A DNA stretch of 64,000 bases from Paramecium sonneborni (Eukaryota > Ciliophora > Oligohymenophorea > Peniculida > Parameciidae), in assembly GCA_905182985.1 (NCBI GenBank), contig CAJJDN010000005.1, positions 737,240 through 801,239 on the forward strand, in the 5' to 3' direction. This document shows, in pieces, positions 1-12,647 of this stretch (the stretch's first letter is position 1; every line of letters starts with the position of its first letter). A program made the translations under genes and the position numbers. The notes below the pieces were generated by a model. It made no database searches. It saw only the letters and a program-made list of their open reading frames with translations, and was not told the DNA's origin.

Positions 1-1106
1 TTAAAATAAGAAACCAATGATGTGTAAGTTGTTGATCAATAAGATGAAGATGAACCATAAATTATAAAATTAACTTAAAAATATTTACATGAAATGAAGA
101 TAGAATCGAAACAAATTGTCAATTATAAAAAGAACTTTGAGAATGAAAATGACATTTTTACAACAAATGTAGATTCTGTGTAACTGGAACAGTTTTCAGA
201 CAATATTTAAACACAATTGGAAAAAGCAGATTAGTGTGAAGGTTTTGAATTAACAGTTGATTGTGAAACTTGTTATGGGGAGATTGGATTAAAGGTAATA
301 GATTAATTGAACGATCTTTAAGGAAATAGTAAAAGTCCAAAATTAGTAATTTCTATTTTGGATCAATATAATAACACAAAAAATAGAATTATCAATAGGT
401 AAAAAATTATGTTTATTAATAATCTAGATCATTAACTTTATCAAGATTTTAGGAAAATTCAACGATATTGGTTCCTCTTGAATTGAAGGAAATGTAAATT
501 AATTCAAATAAATTGGAAATAAATTAATAGTATTCGTTCCTTATGAACAACATACTCTCACCTTATAAATGTTCTTAAGAATTTGTAAGCATGCATGAAT
601 TTATTAAACGAATTACACCTGCACCTTAAAATAATATATTTAATATTTTGGCTTCGATTCCCTCACTTTAAGATAAACCAGAGGATAACATACTAAATTA
701 TAAATAAATAAAGACATTGGATAAGTTTTATATTTCATAAGAAATCATAAATTTGAATTCTGAGAGGGAATCATTTGGAGAATCATATTTTTTAAGAGGT
801 ATTTCACCATTTCCAAATGAAAGAAATCTAAAGTCATATGGAGTTGACATAAGAATTTTAGATTATATTTATTAAGTGCCTTAATTATATGATTAAATAG
901 ATGTGTTACCATTTCATAGTTGTATTTTTAGTAATGAAAGCTATAAGTTTACTTTACTAAAATTATACAATGAATTAAATAGTATTAAGAAAATGGGATT
1001 TTTGTAATATGAAAAATCATCATTAGAAGATGAGTAGTAATTGAAATATGATTTATTTTAATTAATTGAGAATTATGGGGGAGTTAATGAGGAGGAATAA
1101 TTATGA
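1..1106 (+). CDS. Misato/DML1-like protein, 5' end outside window
   Basis: The frame is open from the first base to TGA 1104-1106 using TAA/TAG as Gln, with one 29-nt intron at 399-427; the visible part is about 358 residues. Residues ~76-125 (QCEGFELTVD ... YGEIGLKVIDQL ... LVISIL) resemble the Misato/DML1 stretch of the form CDxLQGFQ...D...G(F/Y)GG...LLEQLxDEY. The middle has the family-like pattern of short hydrophobic helices (LVPLEL, NIFNILASIPSL) and an LRGI motif. Misato proteins are tubulin-like in part and act in mitochondrial distribution and spindle/chromosome segregation; that role here is inferred from family only. The true start is upstream of the window. It is convergent with the next minus-strand gene, 34 bp apart. 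Another tubulin/FtsZ-related protein is possible. Confidence 0.6.
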
Positions 1107-1140
1107 TTGTTATTATTTTTTAATATATATTTGATCATTA

Positions 1141-1425
1141 TCAAATAAGGTCTTGAAATCCAAATTTCTTTCTAAAACTTATCACTTCTTCACTTGACAA
1201 TGTGCTATCATTTCTGTATGAGATTTCATCGAAATCTATGGTAAATTCAAAACTTTAATATACTTCTTCTTCTATATTTTCTTCTTCTATTATTGAGGAA
1301 ATGTGTGCCCAATCTTGGATAATCTTATAAATTAAAAAATTTTCGATACTTGCCAAAAACAATATGGGTACTGTGAAAATTGTTACATCAATGCCTAATC
1401 TAACAAACCAAGGAATTGGTCTCAT
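1141..1425 (-). CDS. small single-pass membrane protein, unknown
   Basis: Intronless frame of 94 residues starting MRPIPWFVRLG at 1425 and ending at TGA 1141-1143. One clear hydrophobic helix (about residues 10-30, GIDVTIFTVPILFLASIE) is followed by an acidic stretch (IIEEENIEEE) and a charged tail. I do not recognise the family; the size and layout resemble small mitochondrial inner-membrane assembly proteins, but no diagnostic motif is visible. It is divergent from the next gene (start ~1449), leaving only ~23 bp between start codons, and convergent with the Misato-like gene. Confidence 0.5.
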
Positions 1426-1448
1426 TTAATATAATATTTAATAAATTA

Positions 1449-2395
1449 ATGTAAAATAAAGATTGTTTATTTTGTGAAAAATAAAGATTAGAAGGCACAA
1501 TTCATTATCCCTCTCTATTATAAACAGTACTAATTTAAAATATTAAGGCACTTTATTTGAAATATAATCCTTAAGATGAAATGACAATAGATGATCTCAT
1601 TAAACATTCTCATAAGAAATGGGTTATAGATTTTTATGAGAAATCATAAGATATATAAAACGAAGAGTTCCTGAAGAAATACTATATCAGCCATGAGATC
1701 TTCTCTAAATTAGTAGATTTAACAGAATACTACAAATATAGGTTGGATACACCTAATCTATTTATGCTTCCTTTATTTAAATTGATTAAGACTTACAATT
1801 CATTAAGAAAGTATCATTTTCAATATTTAGAGAGTATCATTACACATAAATCAAATATAAATTAAAAATGTTGCTACCTCCTATTCGAGATCATGTTGAT
1901 GTTCAATTTACACAATTATTGCAATTAACTATGAACAAATAAGAAGAAGAATAGTAGTCTTTGATTTCACTTTTAAATAAATTTTAAACATAATAAAATT
2001 AAATGCCTAAATAGATCAAATCCTATACTTAATAATCAAGTTTATCAACAACTAAATTATATTCTAAACCCTTGAATAAATAGACTGAATTAACAAGTAA
2101 AAAACTAAAATCTATTTTAAATGGGGATGTTTGTTAACCACAATAATTATAAATATAGAAAATGTAATCCAAATCTCATCCAAATATCAAACTTCATACA
2201 TTACAAAATGTATATAATAACTCAAAAAAATTGAGTAAACAATCTAGCAAATCAAATCTATAACCTATCAAAACATTAGGATCAATCAAAATTGGATCAT
2301 AAGCTGACATCATTAGCAGCATATATTTACAAAAAAATAATCCTATTGTTAAAAAATAATAACAAAGAAAATTAATTTAATTATTTTATAAATGA
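1449..2395 (+). CDS. hypothetical Gln/Lys-rich protein
   Basis: 308 residues if translation begins at ATG 1449; ATG 1581 is an alternative. One 20-nt intron (1811-1830, GTATCATT...TTTAG) restores the frame, giving ...NSLRKEYHYTQIKYKLKM. The N-terminal half is helical with many aromatic residues (KKYYISHEIFSK, LTEYYKYRL); a CLFCEK sequence sits near the N-terminus. The C-terminal half is low-complexity (Ser, Lys, Gln, Asn) and probably disordered. No known domain recognised. Its stop codon TGA (2393-2395) overlaps the ATG (2392-2394) of the next gene on the same strand, which is unusual for a nuclear genome. Confidence 0.5.
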
Positions 2396-3041
2396 TTATA
2401 TTATTCGCATTATTTTTACTTTCAGTTTAAGGCATTTACATCTTACATTCCAAAGGAATTTCAATCAATAGATAAGATTACTTTGTAATCGAACTAAATC
2501 AAACTGATTATCGAGAAAAGTCACAAATTGCACATAATGGATCTTTTACAATATCAAAACTTTATAATGATTCTGCTTTGTATGATGTCTTCATTCTAGA
2601 TGAAACTGGCTATACTTGTTATTTACAAGCTTATTACAATAGTTCTTGGGAAACAGAATGCTTTTTCTTGTTTAATTCTAGTCAAACAAGTCTAAATAAT
2701 TATGAATTTTCAGATCAATATACAGTATAGGATGCATAAAGGTATATTATCATTGATAACACTCCATTCCCTTAAAATGGGGCTTTTTTTGCTGATAGAT
2801 TATATTTGTAATTAGATTATATACAAGTAATATAACCCATACCTACATATTATCAAGTTACCATCAAAAGTATTTAATGATATACATAATAGTAACTATT
2901 GTATTTGTAGGAGTCTTGATATGTTTTAGTATTTGGTGTTTGATACTTACTTTAAAGTATAAGAAAGAAACTAGACACAAGGAATCAATAGAAAAGCAAA
3001 AATTAAATAATACCTTATCACCATTAAAGTAGTATAAATGA
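2392..3041 (+). CDS. type I membrane protein, unknown
   Basis: 208 residues. The start ATG 2392 gives a good signal peptide (MIILFALFLLSVQG). A ~140-residue extracellular part rich in Tyr, Asn and Asp contains two Cys (TCYLQAYYN, ECFFLFNSS) and N-glycosylation sites. A 23-nt intron (2870-2892) joins TIK to a membrane helix ITIVFVGVLICFSIWCLILTL, followed by a basic cytoplasmic tail (KYKKETRHK). Without the intron an in-frame TGA would remove the helix, which supports the splice. Family not recognised; the layout fits a small surface receptor or cargo protein. It overlaps the preceding stop codon by 3 bp. Confidence 0.6.
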
Positions 3042-3261
3042 TATATCAAATATATTATATATGGCTTTTCTGCAATTAAAAAATTATTGAAGTAATATTT
3101 TTAATAAGATTAATGTGATGAATTTTACACTCAATTAATAAATGTCTATTTTGTTGAGATCTAATGATATAAAGTATAAAAATATTTTAAAGATTAAAAT
3201 TATCTTAATTATCTTTGTTTTAATTTTTATTGAGAATAGGAGAATTTTTTCCACATTATAA

Positions 3262-3417
3262 ATGAAAAGTTAAACTAAAACATACTAAGAATTTTTTGAA
3301 ATAATCTAAAGGATTGGCATAGAACAAGGTTACAGTAATAAAAAAGTGAAAATGTAGAAGAAAAGCGTAAATTAATTTCCATAAAGATCCCTTAAAAAAA
3401 CTAATAATGTATATTGA
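3262..3417 (+). CDS. possible 51-residue basic micro-protein
   Basis: A short intact frame (MKSQTKTYQEFFEIIQRIG ...) ending in TGA 3415-3417, 24 bp before the kinase start. Composition is basic and reads like coding sequence, but it is short and has no family signature. It could be chance, or a leftover exon. The rest of 3042-3441 shows only AT-rich sequence. Confidence 0.28.
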
Positions 3418-3441
3418 TATTTAATATAAAAAATTAAAGTT

Positions 3442-5163
<1,722 letters not shown>

Positions 5164-5420
5164 TTCTTAATTGTTTATTTATTTTTTAGATTATTTAAAT
5201 TATTATTTACATCTAAAGAGTTACTCATACATTTTCTTGTATAATTTCAGCATTAAATAAATAAAGAATTAATCTATAACTTTTATTAATAATTAGCATA
5301 AACATAATATTCCATTAAATAGCAAATTAATTCTTATTTTATGACATCAAATACATGTCATAATATTAAGAATCATGAATTTAAAAAATTTATTAATCAT
5401 ACCTTAAATCAATATATAAT

Positions 5421-6957
5421 ATGGTATTCAATATTCTAATCCTTCTATTGGGGTTGACTTACTCATAAGAATGTTAACCATATGGAATTAGATTATTTTT
5501 AGGACATTACTTTAGTTATTTGAGGAATACTTAAGATGTCATAAGGATAGTTTTCAACACCAAAGTATATAAAACTTATAAATTTATAGTAAGAATGCAA
5601 AGAGTAATTCATACTGGAGTTGTAAGAAAACTTATCAAGTGAAAAATTAATGATATCGTCGATGACTTACTATGAAACACAATTATTAAACATGACAAAA
5701 ATATATGAAAAGAATTTGACTACAAATTTTACTTATGAGACTTATATACATACATTTAAGATTGGTTTTGGTAATATCAATATCGAGGATTCCACATCAT
5801 ACAATTACACAATAATTTCTAAGGTAAACTCAAATTAATATGGCCCATATAAATTTGATGTTCCAATGTCAGAAAGTGAATAAAAAATATTAGTTTTTGG
5901 AGATATGGATTCAAACTGGGTATAATTTTAATCAAAGGACACATTTGATTGGCTAGAGAATGAGGTAAAATAAGACAAACGATATGATACTATTTTATTT
6001 ACAGGAGATATGGCATATGATTTAGAATCTAAGAATTGTTAATAGGGAGATAATTGGCTCAGAAATATTTCAACATTTACAAGTAGATATCCCTTCATGG
6101 CTGCATTTGGAAATCATGATTGGGGAAATAATACTTTTTTTGATTTCTTTAGAGCTAATTTTGGTACTTTATATTTAAAAGAATACAACACTGAACACTA
6201 TCTTAATGATTTCTTTAGCTTTGATGTAGGGATGGTTCATTTTATACAGTTCAATCCAATAAAAATAGTTTATAAAAATGACCCTTATAATATCACTCCT
6301 TTAATAGTAGAATAGATGAGAAATGATTTAATTTTGGCTAATTAAAATAGAGCGAAAGTTCCCTGGATTATTGTTTACACTCATTATCCAATATATTGTA
6401 CAGTTCCTAAAAATGATCAATGCATAAACAATTTTAAATATTTATCTGCATTTGAAGATCTTTTTGTAGAATTCAAAGTGGATCTTTATTTAAGTGGACA
6501 TGTACACACATACTAAAGAAATAAACCTTATTATTAAAATGCTACAGCAAATTATGAATAAATAGATGATGTCATTTCATAGTATAAATATCCTGTGTAG
6601 ATTATCGAAGGTGCTGCAGGTACAGATTATGGAGAATAAAATTAGACTTATCCAGATGCACCATTCATAGAAATTCAGAATCCTGATCATGGTGTGGGTA
6701 TTATTACTATTAAAAATTCAACTCATTTACATTTTCAACATGTAACTGTTTCAAATAATAAAATTATTGACTCTATATGGCTAGATCGTTCTAGCTATCA
6801 ATCAACATCAAAAAGTCAAGGTTTCGAGATTTCTATGTGGATAATCTTTGGTTTGTTAATTTTAATTACTGGGATTTCAATATATTTTAAAATCCATCAA
6901 GGCAAGAGAGTCAAAAAAAATATATTGGGCGATACATTAACTATGGTTGTCTCTTGA
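5421..6957 (+). CDS. purple acid phosphatase-type metallophosphatase, membrane-anchored
   Basis: 503 residues with one 25-nt intron (5565-5589). Signal peptide MVFNILILLLGLTYS. Metallophosphoesterase motifs in order: GDMD (FGDMDSNW), GD..Y (TGDMAYD), GNHD (AFGNHDWG), VYTHYP and GHVHTYQR, the last with the GHxH signature. Upstream lies a PAP N-domain-like region starting ECQPYGIRL. A membrane helix near the C-terminus (MWIIFGLLILITGISIYF) and a short basic tail predict a type I protein whose catalytic domain faces the lumen or outside. It is paralogous to the minus-strand gene at 7713-9984, which shares CQPYG(I/Q)R, FGDMDSNW and the C-terminal helix. Hydrolysis of phosphomonoesters is inferred from family. 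Confidence 0.88.
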
Positions 6958-7712
6958 TTGTTTGTCCAATGATATTTTATAAATAATATATTTCTTAGAA
7001 ATTAAAAAAGAATTAGCAATCCTTATAATTGAGATTTTTAATACCATCAATCAAAATAAAGTTTAAAGTGGTAAAACATTTTATATTCAAAATTGATTCT
7101 GTTATATCTTTCAAAAAATAAGGTTCTTCCTTTACTATTTTTTTTTAGATATTTAATATTAATGAAAATCATCTTATTAAAACAGCTTGAATCAAACCTT
7201 GCCGTAATTAATATGTATTAAGTTCTGCAAAATATTTATTAGGTAAAATTTATTATTATAAGACATGATTCTTAACCTGAGAAATGAAAGTTGATTTTAG
7301 GGTGATAATTTTCTGAAGAACAGATTAAAATTTCCTTTTTTTGCTTTGATTTTAAATTTACTTAACAATATTATTAAAGATCTTTGTGATTTTATCGAAA
7401 TAGAAGCTGTTGAATAATATAAGTTTTTTTATATGTGTATAGAATGATCGAAGGTATAAAAACTATGCAAAAACATTTGCAAATATCAAAGATAAGTTTA
7501 GTTAATTGATTGAGAGTTGGCAATTCTAAAAATGTGTCATCATACAGAAACGCTTGTAAGAAAAATTATTTATTTAATCTGATAGATATTAACTATTAAG
7601 GTAGAAAAATTTTCAATTCATCAGATTATATTTAAATCAACATATTTTAATATGTTTATATGGAATAAATCTAGTAATTAATGATATATTTATTTAATAT
7701 ATTTCATGATAT
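6958..7712. other. non-coding spacer with short decayed-looking frames
   Basis: Between the two phosphatase 3' ends. Short plus-strand frames (for example one ending in LCDFIEIEAVEQYKFFYMCIE near 7390-7445) read like protein but cannot be joined by a normal-sized intron. They may be remnants of a lost gene. No RNA gene seen. Confidence 0.3.
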
Positions 7713-9984
7713 TCAATTAAGCAACTTCTCTTTTATCATTTATCTTCTCATTATATAATAAATTACAAGTCCAATGGTCAATATTAAAGCTAATGCTAGT
7801 ATTATCCATAATAAAATATTGAATGTCTTTTCTTCATTAATCCCTCTTATTTAAACAACCCAAACATAATCTACGACTTTCTTTTCAATCAAATCTATCT
7901 ATTCAAAATACAAATGAGTTTCATTATAAACATACAATATTCCTATGCCATCATTATATCCTGTCTAATATATGGTGTAGGGTTGTTATGGATCTAATAA
8001 TATAGGATTTATTACAAGGCACCAAAGGAGTATAATATTCTTAACCTGCAGATCCTTCAATAATATAAACGGGAGCTGCTGAATTCATAATTAAATGTTA
8101 TTCAGGACCATCTGTTATAAGTCCAGTATTTATTTATGATTAATTATTTATAAATGGAGCATCTCTTTCATAATTATGCTGATGAGCAGACATATAGATT
8201 GCAACTCCATATTAACTGAACAATTCTGCAAATGGCTTAAGTGCTATAAAGTTATATGAACACATTGCATCAGTTTCATTACTGCAATACATTGGAAAAT
8301 GACTATTTACAATTATCCAAGGAACTTATTCTCTATTCTTTGTAGCCTATAATAGATCATTCTCCATTATCTTAACCATATAATCAATTTCTGTTTAATT
8401 GCTTTCATTATAAACTATATTTTTTGGATTATAAAATATATAATGCACTAATCCCAAATCTACACTGTAAAAATTATAAAAATTATCTCTTGTATTTAAA
8501 TCTAATTCAGGAGATAAAAACGATATTCTGTAAAAATCATATTCATTATTTTTTCCAGAATCATGGTTTCCTGGAGTAGCCAATAAAGGATAATAACCTG
8601 AAAAAGTGCTCATGTTTCTAAGCCACCAATCTCCTTATTAACAATCTAAAGATTCTAAATTGTATGCCATATCTCCTTCAAAAATTAGAACATCATAATC
8701 GCTTTAATTACTTTAAATTGATTAAAACCAATCAAAAGTTTCTTTTGATTTATTACCCGTCCAATTAGAATCCATGTCTCCAAAAAAGATCATTTTGTGT
8801 ATTTAATTATCATATTCTTTCAAAGGTACTTTAAATTAATACGCTAAACTCTCCGAATTTGCATCACCATAAATTTTATAGTAATAAATTTACCCTTAAT
8901 AAGGTAAAATAGAGTTGTTCAAAGAAGCAATATTAATATAAGTCACATAAGTAAAATTGTAACTTGTATCTTCATAAATCTGACTCATATTTAAAGTTCG
9001 TATTTCTGATAGAGAGACCCATTAATCGACACTTTTGTTATCATAAATGTGTAAGAACCCACTAGGGCAATAAGACTAATATCATTATAATTTTAATTAC
9101 TAAAGTATTATAAGCAATATTAATTAATTCGTTTGAATTATTATAATTTGTGTAATAATATCCTAAGCTTATTCTCTATCCATATGGCTAACAATCAGTT
9201 TCACTGTTATTTTTTTCTATAGTATTTTTAATCACTAATTCTTATTTAATTAATTCATCATTCAAATAGTAATCATATTTAAATTAATTATCATTTAGAT
9301 TAAATATATCTATTTTTACATAATTGCTTTGCTGTTTTTATTTTGTCTGAATCAATGTGACTTATTAATTTTCTTGAATCTGAATATATTTATCATATTT
9401 CAAGTGTTACAATCTAGTCTTACAAGCATATCTTCCTATTAAAATTGTCCATTTGCCAATTTTTTTTTGTAAATTTTTTAAAATATTACCAATATCACAT
9501 CCATTTATTAATATAAGGTGTATTGACTCAACATTAATACTTTTTATCATATCAAATGCTGGAACATTTAAAATGGATTTATTATTTATCAGTTAGAAGC
9601 TTCCTTCAAATTCAGCTATTGATATTGGTTCTTTTCCATATTTTTTTGGCAATCTAAGCAATAATTACATATCTTCTAATGTTATATAGTAATCATGATT
9701 AAACTTGATCTACATTGAAGATTCAATGGTAGCTGTATTCAAATAATAAATGCCATCAATATTAACACTTTCATATCTCAGTTTGATCAAATTGATTTTA
9801 ATTTACTTATCACATAATCCCTGTTTTCATTAAATAATTATACATGAGATTTGAAGTAGATAATTGCCAAGGTTGCACCATTATTTGTATAATAATTTCC
9901 AAGCAATATTTGTTAATCGAATATCTAACATTGTTTAGATATTAGTAATTATTATAGAATGGTGATGATAAATAAAAATAACAT
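7713..9984 (-). CDS. purple acid phosphatase-type metallophosphatase with long extra N-terminal region
   Basis: 733 residues with three introns (23, 25 and 22 nt); the spliced length is exactly in frame. Signal peptide MLFLFIITILQQLLIS. Residues ~17-45 (CQIFDQQILLGNYYTNNGA) resemble the start of the phosphatase module, which begins properly near residue 235 (CQPYGQRISLGYYYTNYNN), so the start of the module seems to have been duplicated. The ~200 residues between contain a GKWTILIGRYACKT segment I do not recognise. Catalytic motifs: GDMDSNW, EGDMAYN, PGNHDSG, VNSHFP, and SAHQHNYER where the usual GHxH is A-H-Q-H. A C-terminal membrane helix (ILLWIILALALILTIGLVIYY) precedes a short basic tail. 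It is convergent with its paralogue at 5421-6957. Confidence 0.85.
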
Positions 9985-10710
9985 TTATAAATAATTAAAA
10001 AATCAATAATTTAATTAAATTTCTATTGTATTTATTTTCTTATAACATATCTATGTATTATTTTAATTAAAAATTTATTTTATTGCATTATTTTATATCT
10101 TTAATTAAAATATTAATCTTAAATTTGATATAATGATGTAATAAAGGTAATCACATCAATTGTAAATTAGGATTATTAGTTGCCATAATACAAATATTTT
10201 TGAATAAATAAGTTTTCAAACAACACCAAAAAAAAAATAATAAACCAAAATAAAGTTTATATCCAAAAAACATCCTTAATGTGATTTATTAGTGAGTCTA
10301 TGATTTTTAATTAGTCTATTATACATAACTATTGATAAATCTTAATATTTTTTATGGTTATATATTTAAAAACGAGTGAATTAATTAGTAGGATCTCTGA
10401 TAGAAATGCATAATATTTTAAAAAATATCACAGATATGATTAATTGGATATTTTATAAAATTCAAATCACTAAAACATTCCTTATTATTACTTAGATTAA
10501 TTTCTTCTTTGATTCAAATTGGAATGTTGTGGATCATTATTGAGATTGTTGAATTTATTAAGAATATTTTATTTTGAGATAATTATATGATTAACTTCAA
10601 CTTGAGTAGAGAAACTCATGTAACAATTTGTTTAAATTTATTTTTTGGATAAATAAGTAAGTCATGAATGCTGTTAATATTTATTTATTGTTATAAGAAT
10701 GAAATGATTA
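9985..10710. other. AT-rich spacer, nothing clear
   Basis: I see only short frames, such as a 45-residue plus-strand frame from 10408, with biased AT-rich composition. No domain, RNA gene or repeat recognised. It presumably holds the 5' flank of the minus-strand phosphatase. Confidence 0.3.
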
Positions 10711-10833
10711 TCATTTATAGAGATGAGTTTTAATTTCTTTTCTTAATTTTTCTAGTTGTGTCTCAATTCTAATTAATGTCTATATAATTTGATAATTCAA
10801 ATATTCCTTTGAATTGGAAGATTATTTAATCAT
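10711..10833 (-). CDS. possible small helical protein
   Basis: From ATG 10833 to TGA 10711-10713 the frame gives 40 residues (MIKQSSNSKEYLNYQI ...), ending in a Lys/Glu helix. The same frame is open upstream to about 10940 (…NNEVTHLILNLYS…), so the real product may be longer, with a start hidden by an intron I could not place. Family unknown. It would be divergent from the SIN1-like gene. Confidence 0.3.
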
Positions 10834-10938
10834 AATAGATGAAGCGAGCTATGAAATTGAATAAAGATTGAGTATTAAATGAGTAACTTCATTATTTCTT
10901 CCTTAATAATATTTATCTCTTGTTTATATTAAATATTA

Positions 10939-12595
10939 ATGGAAATCAGCAATCGAAAGGACATTGAGAAATTGATAGCTTATAGTAAAAGTTTTTAAGC
11001 TGGCCTCATTGAAGATGTATTTATTATGATTTATTTAAAGGATTTCAATGACTAATATACACCTCCTGAGAAATATGTATATGATTTAGAACCTATTTCT
11101 GAAATTAAATTAGAAGATTTTGAAACTAATCTCAATGAAGATGAAATGCTAAAATTACTAAAATAAAATGTTTAATCAGCTAAACTCAAAGAAAGTATAA
11201 GCAGCGAAGCAAATAGTCTAGCAAGTTAAGATTCTATAGAAAGGAGATCTACTCCACCAAAAAGATAATAATAATAATAAGTTCAACCTCCTATCTAAAT
11301 TCCTGTATAGAAAAGTTAAACCACTGCAGATATGTCAGAATACAATAAAGTCTCTGAAGAAGTCTTACAATTTTTAGATGGAGCTAAAGAACGTAGATCG
11401 ATGTTAGGAGCTGCAATTAAAAATACTAAAGGCACTAGCATGGTACTTACATCATAAGGAAAACCAATCAAAATTTACTTTTTTAACACTCAACAACATA
11501 TTTAAATTAATGTTTCCAAAACTACTACTGTTCTCTAAGTTATCAGAATGAGCATAACTGACTATTAAAAAAATAATAATTTTGATTAAAAATTACTTAG
11601 ATATCCAAATAATGTAGATGCTTATGAAATTAGATTTGTTGATGATGACTTTGAATTTAAAGCAGAAATGGCTTTTGGAGCTATTGACAAAAAAAAAGAA
11701 ATCTTATCCACACAAACTAATATCTTCTCACTTATTGAAGTCAATAATTATAAATAGTAAACCAATGACATGCAAATCTTTGAAAAAATTCTTCCAAATA
11801 TGATCTTAATTGATGTTCTTATTCTTGATTAAAAACCAGAAAAGAGTGTCACCACTAAAGTTTAATTAGATAAAAATTCAATTGTCGCAGATATCATTAC
11901 TTAGATTAGCAAAAAAAATAAATAAGTATTATTAATTCTAATTTATTCTAGATCAATTAAGTCAATTTTATTATCTAACTCAATGATGATGAAACTCTTA
12001 TAGATCTTGATCTAAAAATGCCTGTTGCTTAATTATAAAATAAAAAACTTTAAATTAAACAAAAGACTTGGGCAGATTAAGCTGAATAATAATCTATTAA
12101 TACTTAAAGAAGAGATACTATTACAGAATAGGAGGATTATGTTGATGCTCCTTTGAATCATATATAAGCATTTAAATATGAAAAATTTACTGTTGTCAAA
12201 ATCAATGAAAGAGGAAAAAGATAAGATAGAATATTGGGTATCGATCAATTTAGAATTTATAATATGAACAAAAAAGAAAATTTAGGTATCTAATCATTAA
12301 ATATGATTTTAGGATTATTTGAAAGAATTTTAAATAATAAAAACACTGGTACAAAATTCCCAGAACGATTAATTGAGGATATAGTTGACATTAGAATAGC
12401 AAATTAATTTTTATACATTACTTTTAGATAAGAGAGTATTTTTAATATATATTACAAAAAGATGATTTCAAAGAATTGAAATTTGATACTTTAGATCCTA
12501 AAATTGCCATAAAGATTTTAAATAAAATTAATTTTATTAGAGATTTTCAGATTACAACATAAAAAGTTAGAACTTATAGTTAAAAATTAGATTGA
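10939..12595 (+). CDS. SIN1-like TORC2 subunit (CRIM and PH-like domains)
   Basis: 534 residues with two 26-nt introns (11926-11951, 12436-12461). The middle contains a CRIM-like region: hydrophobic strands (LQVIRMSI), YPNNVDAYEIRFVDDD, then DKKKEIL...NIFSLIEV, matching the SIN1 pattern P..l.aYeLR..eDDGE.D.DFP.lDR......FaLVE. A C-terminal PH-like domain (FKYEKFTVVKINERGKR ... FRIYNM) ends near DFKELKFDTLDPK. Gln-rich and Ser-rich linkers lie before the CRIM region (KRQQQQQVQPP). SIN1 recruits substrates such as AGC kinases to TORC2 and binds membrane lipid through its PH domain; these roles are family knowledge. It is convergent with the HECT ligase, 52 bp apart. Sequence divergence makes the assignment good but not certain. 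Confidence 0.72.
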
Positions 12596-12647
12596 TATAT
12601 ATATTAAAATATTTCTATATATTTAATTCTACTTAATCCGGCAAAAG

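Noticed and set aside
11618..11803. Plus-strand frame inside the SIN1-like gene
   Set aside because: Out-of-frame shadow of the CRIM-like coding sequence.
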